From Mariannaea sp. PMI_226 (Eukaryota > Ascomycota > Sordariomycetes > Hypocreales > Nectriaceae), in contig JANFOG010000009.1 of assembly GCA_024336345.1 (NCBI GenBank), forward strand, positions 1 to 64,000: DNA of 64,000 nucleotides, given 5' to 3'. The stretch's first letter is position 1, and each line of letters starts with the position of its first letter. A program made the translations under genes and the position numbers. Of the stretch, positions 1 to 11,959 are shown in pieces. The notes beneath the pieces were generated by a model. That model was not told the origin of the DNA, made no database searches, and saw nothing but the letters and a program-made list of their open reading frames with translations.

Positions 1-2170
1 TATCTTTATTATAAGCAATATTAAAACTACTTATGATTCTTTAAAAGATAAATTCAATTAAATTCATCTAAATATATTTTATAAAGAAGGGGAAGGTAAG
101 AATTTCCTAATTATAAATAAGAATATTATTACTATAGACCTTAAAGGGATCTATAAACACCAACCTACTCAATTCTAAGCTTAAATAAACTAATCTCATT
201 AAGCTAATAATAACAAAATCCATCTTTCTATTATACTAAAGAAAATATCTCTTTTGCCTTATACTATATTAAATCTCAAACTCCTTTTTAAATAGGATTA
301 TTAATTAGAAAGATTGGAAAGTATATTATAATAATCTCTAGCAAATATTCTAAAAACTTCAAAATGGCAAATAGATAATGAACTTTTAGCTTATATCTTT
401 CCTTATTATAATCACATATAGTATTAATAATATTATTATTATTAATTAAGATACAATATATATTAAATTTCTAAAATAATTAAAAATACCAAAGAAATTA
501 CTAAAAGGAATTAATTAAATACTTTACTCTTTCTAAACTATAAAATCACTATTTATAACAACCTTACCTTTAGATATCTATCTCTTGCTACCCTAAAAGC
601 TAAAATATTCAATAAATATTTATTTACTAGCTATATTAATTTTGACCAGAACCACTAGACCTATTTTATATTTAATAAAAAGCTTATATATCTATATTTT
701 TACAATACCTTAAGAAACAGGAGGGAGAGACAAGCTAAGGCTGCTTGCCTAGCTTTCCAAGAGTTTCTTACAAAAGCTGGTCTGCTATTTGACTTTAGCT
801 TCCTAGGCATGCTAATTATACCCCAGACTGATGGTTGGAGCTATAATTACCTTTATGCCTTTATCTTAAGCCAGCATTTACATTATCTTATTGGTCTAAA
901 TTATCTATAGCTACTCCAAGCTACTAGCCCGCAATTCCTACAAATAAATAATAATATTAAGCCAGTCTTTAGCATTTTTAAAATATATTTTCAAAATTAA
1001 ACCTTAGCCCTTTAGAAGGCAGCTGGGCAAACTATAAGACCTATAATAAAATATATCCATACCTTCATCTTAATAATCATTCTTAATGAACTTAATATCT
1101 AAGACCAAACCTTCTTTATTAATAGAATTAAGACTAAATTATGCTAATACCAGACTATTAGGTACACTCCTTAAAGTGGGGATAATTTAATCAAAAGGTC
1201 TAAACTATATACTAACCTTAAAGAATTCCAATATCTCAAATAGGAAAATAGAAATGTTATAAGGAATTATTATATCAATAGGATCATTTTAAGAACTAAG
1301 CTAAACAATTACCCTCAAGTTTAACATTCTTAGCCAATTATTAATATCCAATTCCCTTAGGTCCCAAAAGAAATCACTAATAGGTAGATTAATAAGGGGT
1401 TTAGGACTGATGATAGTTCTACTCCCTTGCTCTCCTTAATTTAGCTAAGCATCCCTATTAACGCTAGCCCAGGATCTGTCCGTTAGACTTAGGTTAACCA
1501 GCTTAAAGATAGTCTATTCAACCCAGAAGTTAATATAAAAGATGGTCCACCTAGGTCTTCCAAAAGCTAGGGACAATTTACAAGATTCTTAGCTAATAAA
1601 TTAATAAATAAGGAAGCTAGCAATGCCAATATCCAGCAAATCCTTAAGCAATCTAGTCTGACCACAATGCAAATGGCTTTACCTATTATTATAAATACTA
1701 ACAATAATAATATTAAAGTCAATAAGGATACTAAAAGCATCTTCTACCTCAACATCTCTTCAATAGAAGGGATATAGAAGTTTTAAAATACCACACTAAT
1801 TAAAATAAATAATAATAAAATCATCTAATATTATAAAAGAGCCAATCAATTCCCTCCCAAATATACTTCTACTATTATAACTAATGAAATTACCAACAGA
1901 CTGCAACTCCCTATTATTCCTAACAAAATTACATAATATAGCCCATCTACCAATACCTATACATCTTATATCCCAAATAGCATAATAAGCATAGATTAGT
2001 GGAAGGAGATTTATAATAAGATAAATAGGGCTTTTAGCAAAGGAAAGACTGTGGAGGACCAAAAGTCTAAAAGGGAATAGCAACAATTAGCAAGAGAAGC
2101 TCACAAAGAATAATAGAAGCTTATAAATTTAGAGGAGGATATCTTAATGACGGGGAGGTATTTTCTTATT
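1..2170 (+). pseudogene. RIP-eroded long reading frame of a transposable-element-like protein (unidentified)
   Basis: Reading the + strand from base 2 gives one continuous frame across the whole interval, with no frameshift needed, interrupted by many stops. Most stops are TAG or TAA where CAG or CAA would read naturally (for example 656-658, 1358-1360 and 1568-1570), which is the C-to-T at CpA signature of RIP on the coding strand. Between stops the translation looks like protein: a charged stretch near 715-760, a hydrophobic stretch near 770-900, and a basic Asn/Lys/Gln-rich second half. The start lies before the window. I do not recognise the family and see no zinc knuckle, reverse transcriptase or integrase motif. 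Its position just before an LTR-like sequence suggests an element-encoded protein such as a Gag or accessory ORF; that is inference. Confidence 0.55.
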
Positions 2171-2308
2171 CTATTTAATAGAAGCATTTAATTAAATAGT
2201 CTACTATTGGGGAGGCATATAATAACTAGGGAGGCTTCTTTTCTATTATTTTAATTATACAATACTTACATACTTAAGGGCAAATATGGTATTATATGGG
2301 GAGGCGTG
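2152..2308 (+). repeat. Repeated purine tract GGGGAGG before an LTR-like sequence
   Basis: The motif GGGGAGG or AGGGAGG occurs four times (near 2152, 2209, 2228 and 2298), the last one directly abutting a TGTTGGGG sequence. A purine run immediately before TG is what a polypurine tract next to a 3' LTR looks like. Why there are several copies is not clear. Confidence 0.45.
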
Positions 2309-2680
2309 TGTTGGGGTCATATGACCTTCCTATTTAGGAAATTAAATGGAGGATTTTGATTAATTAGGATAGATACATACTTCCAAAGATAGATATAAAA
2401 ACCCAAATATTTGCATCTTTTAATAAATATAAACTTTAATATTATCAATTCACATTATTTTTAGGCCAATTGGGTTTAGTTCTTTTATAAAGCATTTGGT
2501 TAGATGCTCCTAATTATAATGTCTTTTTCAGATTTGTGATATCTATTTTTATTATTTATTTACGAATTTTCTAGCCGTAAAGGCTTGGACACCTATCATT
2601 CTTGGACCACAGCAGCTCCGGTTTTGGGCTGGTTGTGTTGTTTTGTTATGTTGTTTTCAGCCATTTCCTCGCCCAAACAA
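2309..2680 (+). mobile_element. LTR-like sequence (probable 3' or solo LTR), right end unclear
   Basis: The segment begins TGTTGGGGTCATATGACC, a TG start that contains a short inverted repeat (GGTCATATGACC), and has a TATA-like AGATATAAAAACCC near 2390-2405. The order is purine tract, TG terminus, promoter-like box, then transcribed-looking sequence, which resembles an LTR of a fungal LTR retrotransposon. I could not fix the CA terminus: CACCTATCA near 2591-2599 is one candidate. The stretch 2570-2680 is much less AT-rich than its surroundings. No matching second LTR was seen in the window. Confidence 0.4.
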
Positions 2681-5578
2681 AGTATATATTTTATATTAGT
2701 TAGTATATTTCTATATAATAATTTAGATTTAGTTTATAAGGTTTAGGGGGATAATTTTAATAATAATATTATATATTTCTTTTTCTTTATTTTTAATTAG
2801 ATTTATATTTGTTATTATTATAGATTTATTATTAGTTTAGTTATTAAATTGGCTTTTATTAAATAGGGGGTTATATGCACTTTAGCTTAGGCCATAATGG
2901 CTAGAATTAATTACTATTAGTAATGCTATTGTATCTTTGCTACAGCCCTAATGTGCCATTGGTTCTAGGCCCTTTAAGACCTATAGATTTTAATTCTTTT
3001 ATTAAAAAGGGTTTTTTAGAGTAGATTGGGGTTATAATAATAAAAACTGGTCTTATTAGGCAAAAAGATTGTTTTAAATAAATTATATTAAATTAATTAT
3101 AATATTATATAAATTAAAATATTTAATTTAAATATTAAATTAGTTTATTAATTATTTTATTATATATATAATATAAATTTAATTTAATAATAAATTATTT
3201 ATATTATTTAATATTAAGATAAAAATATCTTTAAGATTATTATTATTTTTTATATTCTTTATTTTATTTATTAATATTTTATATAAAATATTAAAAATAG
3301 CTTTAGGAATTATAATAATTAATTTTATAAATAATATAAATATCTTAATATTTAAATAAAATATATAAGAGATTTATATTTAGTTTAAGGCTATTTAGGA
3401 AATATATAATAATTAAATAAAAAAAATAAAAGAATAAATAATAAATTTAATATATATTTAATTTAAAATTAATATAATAAAATTAATTAAATTTTATTAT
3501 TTTTTAGATTTATATATATATTATAAACTATTATAAAAACTATATTATAGAAAACTAATAAAGAAATTTAAATATTAATATTAGGTTTTTATTATTATTA
3601 TAATAATTATATAAAGAATTTAATTTAAAATTATTAAAATAATCTATATATAGATTATTTAATTAATTATAATATATAATATTAATATATATTATAAATC
3701 TATTTTATTTAAAAAAAAGCTAATAGAGCTTATAAGAATATTTATAATAAAGTAAAATTAGGCTCTTTATATAATAGGAAGGGTATATAAAGTAATATTA
3801 ATATAATTATTAAAAAGTAAGCTTAATATAATATTATTAAAGATATATTTAAATTAATATATAATAAGCTTTTATAATTACCTTAAAAGTTAAAAAATAA
3901 AAATATTAATATATAAAATATTTATAATAATAATAAAGTAAATTTATAAAAAAAGATAAATAGGTTTTTAAAGATAATTAATATAAAAATAAAAAGAATA
4001 GCTAGTTTAATAACTATTTAATAATATAATTATAATAAGTAAAAAGATTATTAAGAAATAAATAAAAAAAATTAAGAAATTTATTAAAATTAATATTTTT
4101 TTTAAATTAAGAATAAGATAATTATAAAATAGAATTAAATTAGTAAAAAGTTATTTTTTATTTTTTAATAAAAAAATTATAAAGCTTTATAAAGGATTAT
4201 TAAAATATAAAAGCTTTATATTAATCTAATTATATATTATATAATTAAAACTTAAGAATTTTTTATTTTAATAATATATATTTAATATAAAATTATTATA
4301 ATATTAATATAAAGCTAAAAGAATAATAAATTATATTATTATTTTTTATTTAAAATATAAAAAATAATATATCTAAATTATATATTTATTATAAAATTAA
4401 TATAAATTAAAAAAATTATTATTAAAATCTAAAAGTATATATATTATAATTAAATAGTTTTTATAATTAAGAATTATTTTTTATTTTATATTAATATTAT
4501 AATTTTAATAAAAATATAATAAAAATATAATAAATTTAAATTAAAAGGGAATTAAATAATATATAAATAAAATTATAAATACTTTAATTCTCTTTATAAA
4601 AAAAAGAAATTAATATATTTAGAAAAACCCCTATAAGGGGGGAAAAAAACTAATCTATATATATAATCTTCCTTTAGGCCTAATATTGTTACACTACTTG
4701 CCCCTATTTATCCTTATTCTTCTATATAATTAAGATTAATATTATTAGCCATAAGCCCTTTTTAAAATATTTCTTCTCTTTAAGCTTATTTTTTTATTAC
4801 TATTTTTTATAATTTTTTAAATTTAATTAATTAAATTAAAATTAAGCCTATTATAATTATAAATTATTTAAAAATAATATAAATTTTTTTTTAAATATTT
4901 ATTAAATAATTTATCTTATTAATTAATCTAATAAGTTAATTAAATATAATTTTTATAATAATAATTATAAAGATAATATATATTTTAGATATTTAATTTT
5001 TAATATTAATAATTATATTCTTAAGTTCCTAAAGCTTATTTTCTTAAAAATTATAATTAATATTAAAAATCTATTATAAAATAAAATTAAATTTATATTT
5101 ATTTTTTCTTATTAAAAAGTAATTATTAATATTTATATTAAGGCCCTTATAATAAATAATAAAAATATATAGATTTTATATTATTTAATATAAATAATAT
5201 ACCTATTAATTATTATATTTTTAATCTATTAATAATATAAATTTAATATAATATTAAAATAAAAATTTATTAAATTAATCTTAATAAAGATTAATTACTT
5301 TATTATAATATATTTATATAATATATATAAAATAAAAGAGAGTTTATATTTAATTTATATAAATAATAAATAAGTTCTTTATAAGGGTAATATTTTTAAT
5401 ATTTTTTTTTTTTTATAAATAGATTAATAATATATTAACTAAAGGAAGAGAATTATATATATAAGGAATTTTTAATATTATAATTTTTATTATTATTTAA
5501 AAAAATAAAATTAGGCTTATAGTAAAGGTTATTTTAGAATATTAATAGATTTATAATAAATAAAAAAAGATAAAATAT

Positions 5579-5627
5579 ATATTTATTATTATTATTATTA
5601 TTATTATTTTTTTTATTATTATTTTAG
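5579..5627. repeat. TTA/ATT microsatellite
   Basis: An uninterrupted run of ATT units followed by a T run and more ATT units, lying inside the AT-rich block. Confidence 0.7.
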
Positions 5628-5814
5628 TAAATAAAATTAGATTAATAAAAGGGGGGAGTTAGAAAATAAGATTAAAGATATAATAATAAGCTTATAATAA
5701 AAATATAATAAAATATATTATTATTAAAGATTAAGTTAAATTATTATTCTTTTTATTATTATTAATAGTGGAAAATTAGTTAATTAAATTATATATATAT
5801 AAATAAATTAGGCT

Positions 5815-6470
5815 TATTTTTAAAATAAAATATATATAATTAAAGATTAATTAATTATAATAAATTAATAATAATAAAAAGATATAAAATATAGAGATTT
5901 ATTTAAAAGATATTTTATAAAATAATTAAATTAATATAATAAATCTAAATAAAAGATAAAATAATTAATATATAAAATCTAATAAAGGAGAAAAAAAAGA
6001 AAAAACAAAGAAAAAATAAAGAAATAATAATTAATATTCTAAATAATAATAAACTAATATAGCTAATAATGCTAGCTATTAATTTATATATTATTAAGTA
6101 TAATTATTAAATAAATAAAATCCATATTAAGCCTATTTATAAAAAAATAAAAAAATAATATAAAAGGCACTAAATCTAATATAAATATATAATAAATATA
6201 TAATATTATTATATAAAGAGAGTAATAAATCCTTATTAGCTTGCTAGCTATAAAATAATATATAATTCTAGCTCTAATTATAGAGTAAAATTTAAATCTA
6301 TAGAGCTAGTATATGGGGCCCGTATTAGGCTCACTTAGGAAGAATAGAGGTTTTCCTCTAGCTTTAATTAATATAATTTTTCCACTATTTATATAATATA
6401 AAAGCACTATTTATCTACATAAGTCTATAGAATATTATTAAATAAATATATATATATAAATAAATTAAAT
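5815..6470 (+). mobile_element. Repeat copy 1 with Ty3/gypsy integrase-like remnant
   Basis: This ~0.65-kb unit matches the following unit (6475-7010) over its length. It is the less mutated copy: it keeps GGGGCCCG near 6316 and AGGTTTTCCTCTAGC near 6348. Around 6240-6350 one + strand frame reads a segment containing ELVYGARIRLT, preceded by residues resembling the LP..LA.Y......SS stretch. This resembles the end of the Ty3/gypsy integrase core. Stops interrupt it. Family assignment rests on a short motif only. Confidence 0.45.
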
Positions 6471-6474
6471 TTAT

Positions 6475-7010
6475 TATAAATATAAAATATATATAATTAA
6501 AGATTAATGAATTATAATAAATTAATAATAATAAAAAGATATAAAATATAAAAATTTATTTAAAAGATATTTTATAAAATAATTAAATTAATATAATAAA
6601 TTTAAATAAAAAATAAAATAATTAATATATAAAATTTAATAAAAAAAAAGAAATAAAAAAAAGAAAAATAAAGAATTATTAATTTATATATTATTAAATA
6701 TAATTATTAAATAAATAAAATTTATATTAAATTTATATATAAAAAATTAAAAAAAATATATATAAAAATATTAAATTTAATATAAATATATAATAAATAT
6801 ATAATATTATTAAATAAAGAGAATAATAAATTCTTATTAGTTTATTAAATTTAAAGAGCTAATATAAGGGGCTTATATTAAGCTTATTTAAAAAAAAATA
6901 AAGGTTTTTTTCTAATTTTAATTAATATAGTTTATTTTACTATTTATATAATATAAAAATACTATTTATTTATATAAGTTTATAAAATATTATTAAATAA
7001 ATAAATAAAT
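6475..7010 (+). mobile_element. Repeat copy 2, more heavily RIP-mutated, with internal deletion
   Basis: This is a direct repeat of 5815-6470. Where copy 1 has GGGGCCCGTATTAGGCTCAC, copy 2 has GGGGCTTATATTAAGCTTAT: all differences here are C-to-T or G-to-A. Roughly 50 bases present in copy 1 (about 6250-6300) are missing. It ends in AAATAAATAAATAA near 7010. Confidence 0.6.
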
Positions 7011-7761
7011 AAGAAAATTAAAATCCTTTAATAAATTAAAAAATAAGCTTAATAATATTAATAAAAAATAATTAAATTATAAATTAAATATTATAATTAA
7101 AAATATATATTAAAAAAGCTTTATTAAAAAGATATTATAAATTTATTAATAAAGAATTTTTAATTTAAATATTAAAAATTAATTTTTAAATTTATTAAAA
7201 TAATTATTATAAAAGAAATTAAATAATAAATATATTATATATATTTATTAAGAAATTATTAAAACTTTTTAAATTAAAAAAAAATTAAGAATTAAAAATA
7301 TAATTATTTATAAAGAGATAATAAATAAAAAGTTTTATAAAATTAAATAAATAAAATAGCTTATAAAATATAATATATAAAAATTAAAAATATATTTTAT
7401 TAATATAATAATAAAGATTTAATATAAATATAAATAAAAAAAGAAATTATAAAAAATAAAATAATAAAATTTAATTTATTTATTAAAATTATATATTAAT
7501 TTATATTTATAAATTATTATAATCCCTCTAAATAGTACCTAATATATAAACTATAATTATTATTCTTAAATAGCTTACTTAACCACTTAGCTTTTAATAC
7601 CATACCTTAGCTACTATATCTACTTATATATCACTAAATATAACGCCACGCCTCCTACCTGTTTGCTTTTAGTACTGTCTTTGGTACTCTCCGCCAATAT
7701 AAACCAATCACGATCGGTTTATCGCTTGGGGATAAGTCAGATCGTTATATTTAACCCCATA

Positions 7762-8592
7762 ATGTCTCCTACTATTGTCCTCATCCGCCATGCCCAGGCT
7801 CTTCATAACGTTGATAATAAGTCTTCCTCTCCTAGCAGTTTATTCATCAGTTTGTATAAATCGCCACTAACACCCGAGCTTACGAGACTATTCTATTCAT
7901 GACCCTCCTCTGTCCGTCCGCGGCCTGGAGCAGTGCGCTGCCCTCCGTAATCATCTCCAAGGGATCTTTGTTTCTGCCACTACCAATGTTGTCAGCGTTG
8001 CCATTGTTGTCAGCCCGATGCGCCGCACTTTGCAGACGGCTATGTTGTCGCTCGACTGGCTGATTGACCGCGGTGTCAAGCTGGATGCCAACGCTGACTG
8101 GCAGGGTGATTTCCACAGCAAACTCATATTGAAGAAAGTAGTGGTCTAATTCGTCTTCCAGAAAACTCAGACAAACCCTGTGACACGGGAAGCCCCATCT
8201 CTTCGTTGGTAGGCGATTTTCCCCTTGTCAACTTCGACACAGTGGATCCTTTATGGCCGGACAAGACTTCACCGGCGGCTCAGCGTTTCGCCCATACCAA
8301 ACAGGACATTGTTGCTCGCGGGCAACGCGCTCTGGACGGTTTACGTCAGCGCCCTGAGAGGCTCATCTTCGTCGTATCTCACTCTGGTTTCTTGCGAGTA
8401 GGAGTCACCGGCTTTTGGTACTTCAACAGCGATTACCGCATATTTGACTTCGACCTAACAAACGGTGGAGTAAATGGACTCCGGCAACAGCCAAGCACCC
8501 GTTCTGGAGGTCTAGGTCTGTCTTTCACTGAGTCTGTTCCTCTAGGCGCAGAATTGCCTGATAAAGAGGAAAAGAATATAGAAATGCCTTAA
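7762..8592 (+). CDS. Histidine-phosphatase (phosphoglycerate-mutase-like) family protein
   Basis: Predicted exons 7762-7837, 7887-8105 and 8162-8592 give about 241 residues. The N-terminus has the catalytic motif LIRHAQALHN, followed by HDPPLS.RG and a SPMRRTLQTA segment that position the phosphate pocket. The second catalytic His lies in FVVSHSGFLRVG. This makes it a member of the histidine phosphatase superfamily; the substrate cannot be inferred. Intron 1 has donor GTTTAT, branch site CTAAC and acceptor GAG, and leaves a short SSSPS insert after HNVDNK. An apparently cleaner donor at 7821 puts the frame out, so the first junction is the weakest part. The gene begins only ~140 bases from the RIP-damaged block but shows no RIP-type stops. 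It is convergent with GUF1. Confidence 0.75.
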
Positions 8593-8862
8593 TCAGGTAG
8601 TCTTGTGACAAACTCTGGTAGCTACAATGGCACGATCAACTACCTACTATGTATATGAGTTACATTCGCAACGGCCTTCTCCTTAAAAGGTGGGAATCAC
8701 ATAGACGGCGCTGAGCTGAGCGAGGACTTGAATATTATGCTTTGCAGTCGCAATTTTTTATTTACTATTGTGTACGAGTTTCTTTCTTTCCTTTTCAATG
8801 GATCACTAAACGCCTGCCGAAACGCAGGCGTTGTCTCCCTGTCTTACATGATACGTACGGCG

Positions 8863-11128
8863 CTATTTGGATAGAAAGCTCTGGAAGGCAGACTGGTCAA
8901 TGATGACGTTGCCAACAGCTCTCAGTCTTTTCCTTCCCTCTTTTTGTTTTTCCAGGAGTTTCCTTCGTCTTGTAATATCAGAAGCATGCAGCTTCGCGAG
9001 CACATCTTTTCGGAATGGCTTAATCGTCTCTCGAGCCACTATTTTGCTTCCCACCGAAGCCTGGATAACAACCTCTGACATCCATCCGTCGTTGGTTAGT
9101 CAACATCATCCTTGTATAGGTTTTGTGCGCGTGTGACTCACCAAACATTTGTCGGTCTACGTGCTCCTTAAACTTCGTCACCCACTGTCGCCCGAGACGT
9201 TCGACCTGTGTGTTGTGTACAACGCGACAGATTGCATCCACTGGTTGACGATTGACCAGAAGTTGAAGCTTTACAAGATGGCTTTCGCGCCACCCTGCAT
9301 CTTCGTAATCTAATGTGGCATAGCCCTTGCTTCTTGATCTGTGAGAAAACATGCTGAGAAACGACTAGTATGACTGTTAACAACTTACGTCGCACTCTTC
9401 AGCTTTCCGAAGAGGTCATCGACTAATTGAGCCGTGGGAATATCGTATGTTAAGATGACCTGCGTAGTATGGAAAAACTCGATGCTCTTCTGCTCTCCTC
9501 TATTCGCCTCGCAAAGTTCAATGATTCGCCCCAGGTACTCTTCTGGCAAGGTGACTGTACATTTGACATACCTACATCAACCATTAGCGGACTGGCAGGC
9601 GATAGAGTGAATATCAACTCACGGCTCGAAGAGCCGGGCGCCACGAATACGTGGGTGGCCCGGGTCAGGAAATAGGGAAGGGTTCTGTACAATCTCCTCA
9701 GACCCATCTGGCCACTCAATCTTCGTCGGGACAGTTGGCTCTGTCAAGATAACACTACGGCCGTGCTCCTGTCTTAAACGATCTTGAAAGACGGAACAGT
9801 GCAAACTACCAAGAAACCCTAATCTCCAACCAGCTCCGAGAGCTTCAGAGTGGTCCTTCTGAAGAGTGACACTACGATCGTTGAGCACTAGCTGATTAAT
9901 GCTATCAGCTAGTCGGCCATAGTCGCTCTGGTCTGTGGGAAAAGCAGCAACGAAAACCATGGGCTTCGGTTCTTCAAAACCAGGGCATGGTTCGACGGCT
10001 TGCTCAGTGTTAACATTGGTAAAGGTATCTCCGAGTTTGGCATCTTGGATCTTTTTCATCCCTGGGTTGAAATAGACGTAGCCAACTTGCCCAGCGCGAA
10101 GGACTGGTTGCGGGGTAGCATCTGGATACTGAATCCCTACCTGACCTACTGTGTACTTCATACCAGTACCCAGAGAAACGACGCTGTCGCCGGCTCGGAT
10201 TACACCGTCAAAAACCCTGACCAAAAGCACGACACCACGGAAATTGTCATACCAAGAATCCACTAGCAGCATCTTCAGAGGCTTCTGTTCATCCCCTTCA
10301 GGAGGAGGTATCTGCTCAATGACGGCGGGTAAGACAGCTGGAACCCCCTTGCCCGTCTTGGCACTTAGCAGAATGGCAGAGTTGGGATCGAGCTCAAATG
10401 AGTTTTCCATCTGCTCCAGAACTCGAGGAACATCTGCAGCGGGCATATCAATCTTGTTCACGACGGGGACCAGGGCAAGATCTTGTGCAAATGCGAGATG
10501 AAAGTTTGACACGGTCTGAGCCTGGATGCCTTGCGTGGCATCGACCAACAGCAACGCACCCCCACAGCTAGCATACGAACGGGTAACTTCGGCGCGGAAG
10601 TCGACATGACCGGGGGTATCGACAAGGTGAAGGAGGTAATCTTCACCTTGATGATTGTATATCATTGTACATGTTTGAGCTTTGACAGTAATGCCACGCT
10701 CCCTCTCGACATCGAGTTTGTCCTATAGCAATGAGGATGGTCAGAACTGAAACCTTATCAAAGAGTCTTATTGAACTGGAGGAGGAGGTTTGATTTACCA
10801 AGATCTGCTTGTTACTATCACTTGCTGATATCGTGCCCGTGTGTTCCAGTAGACGATCACTCAGCGTACTCTTCCCGTGATCGATATGCGCAACAATACA
10901 GAAGTTTCTATACCGCTCAATCGGGATTGCTGCAATTCGTGAGTCGAGTTCAGCAGGCGCGAGTTTTGAGGGACCTTTCGAAGAGTATGCGCAATACGGC
11001 AAAAATGGTGAGGAGAGGGGAATGGCGAGGGAACCAGCGCGGCTTATGTTATTCTGCCACTGTCGTCGTCGAGTTTGCGAGAGACATTGCCGCGCCCAAG
11101 CTCGCCCAGTAGTCCAGGCCCGGCTCAT
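8863..11128 (-). CDS. GUF1: Mitochondrial translation GTPase GUF1 (LepA/EF-4 family)
   Basis: Exons on the minus strand are 11128-10799, 10722-9623, 9571-9389, 9338-9142 and 9074-8863, encoding about 673 residues; all four introns are GT-AG and close in frame. The first ~50 residues are Arg/Ser-rich without acidic residues, a typical mitochondrial presequence. GTPase motifs follow: AHIDHGKST (G1), DTPGHVDF (G3) and NKID (G4). The C-terminal LepA-specific part has [13 protein letters not shown] and ends in a basic tail ([15 protein letters not shown]). LepA/GUF1 proteins bind ribosomes and promote accurate mitochondrial protein synthesis under stress. Length matches fungal GUF1. The start is the only in-frame ATG before the presequence. 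Confidence 0.95.
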
Positions 11129-11959
11129 TGAGACCTAGACTTTGTGATGCAGATTTCTGCATCTGGAGGCTCATGAGATTTTGGCCTGCTGGGATGGGCC
11201 GGAGCAATTGTGAGTTAGCACTGCAGAATCGGTAGGACTTCGTACTTCGGATAGTTGCGAGAATCTTCAAATTTCATCTATGTCATGATAGGTTGGGACC
11301 ATTGGGGCCCGGCACTGCTTCTCTTGGTGCTCCATTACTCCGTCTCAAAGTATAGGTACTGGGGTCCAGGTACATAGCTAAGTTGTGGCTTGGCTCACTA
11401 CTTATCTTACCTGCCGCGGTACCTCTAGAAATGTGTAAGGTACAAACAAGTCAAATCGTCTGCCCCACAGCCCGTCCCTGACGCTTATCTATTTTTGGTG
11501 AATATTTTAACTTCCAGCCCCTAACGTCCTGGCTTCCATGAGATCTGTGCCTCAGCCAGTGAAGATGCGTCAGAGAGGTAAGGTAGGTCACATACACTGC
11601 GGGCCCGCGCAAAATGGGAGAAAATCCTTCTCTTTCATCTTGAAGACGAATCCTTCTCTGTGTTTTGTTCTCCATCATTGTCGTGCTGTGCGCAAAAGAA
11701 AAAAATGACAACTGCGTGGACAGACCAATTGTCCGAAAGACGGGCTGGCTATCCCTACAGCCTCTTGGTATCAGAAACATAATAAAACGGTCTCTGGGGT
11801 ATCAACTCTTCTCCCATGCACACTGACTTGCCCCAAGGTACATTCGCAGCTCGCTTTGCTCTTGATAAAAAAAATGCCAACCCAATAATTGCTCCATCTT
11901 GTACCATATCATTTGTCACTCATCTACTCATCCACTCATCCACTCATCCATCCTTGGCA
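11129..11959. other. Intergenic region between GUF1 and the MIT-domain gene
   Basis: GUF1 promoter side plus the 3' flank of the MIT gene. It holds a tandem CCACTCAT/CTACTCAT repeat near 11917-11952 and copies of GGTACC/TAGGTA words (11352-11382). I see no gene. Confidence 0.6.

Larger units (their letters stand above)
2690..7620. repeat. Extremely AT-rich RIP-degenerated repeat block
   Basis: Nearly all bases are A or T, and CpG is almost absent. Remaining G and C sit mostly in short words such as AGCT, GGCTTA and AAGCC. There are no coding frames. Less damaged islands occur around 2870-3060, 4620-4760 and 6240-6360. Composition changes sharply near 7620, where ordinary genic DNA starts. 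This is the pattern of RIP acting on multicopy transposons in Pezizomycotina, and such blocks are typical of transposon islands, subtelomeres or centromere flanks. Which of these it is cannot be told, because the block runs off the window. Confidence 0.85.

Noticed and set aside
1796..2086. 96-codon minus-strand frame
   Set aside because: The opposite strand carries the coherent eroded frame; this is its shadow in AT-rich DNA.
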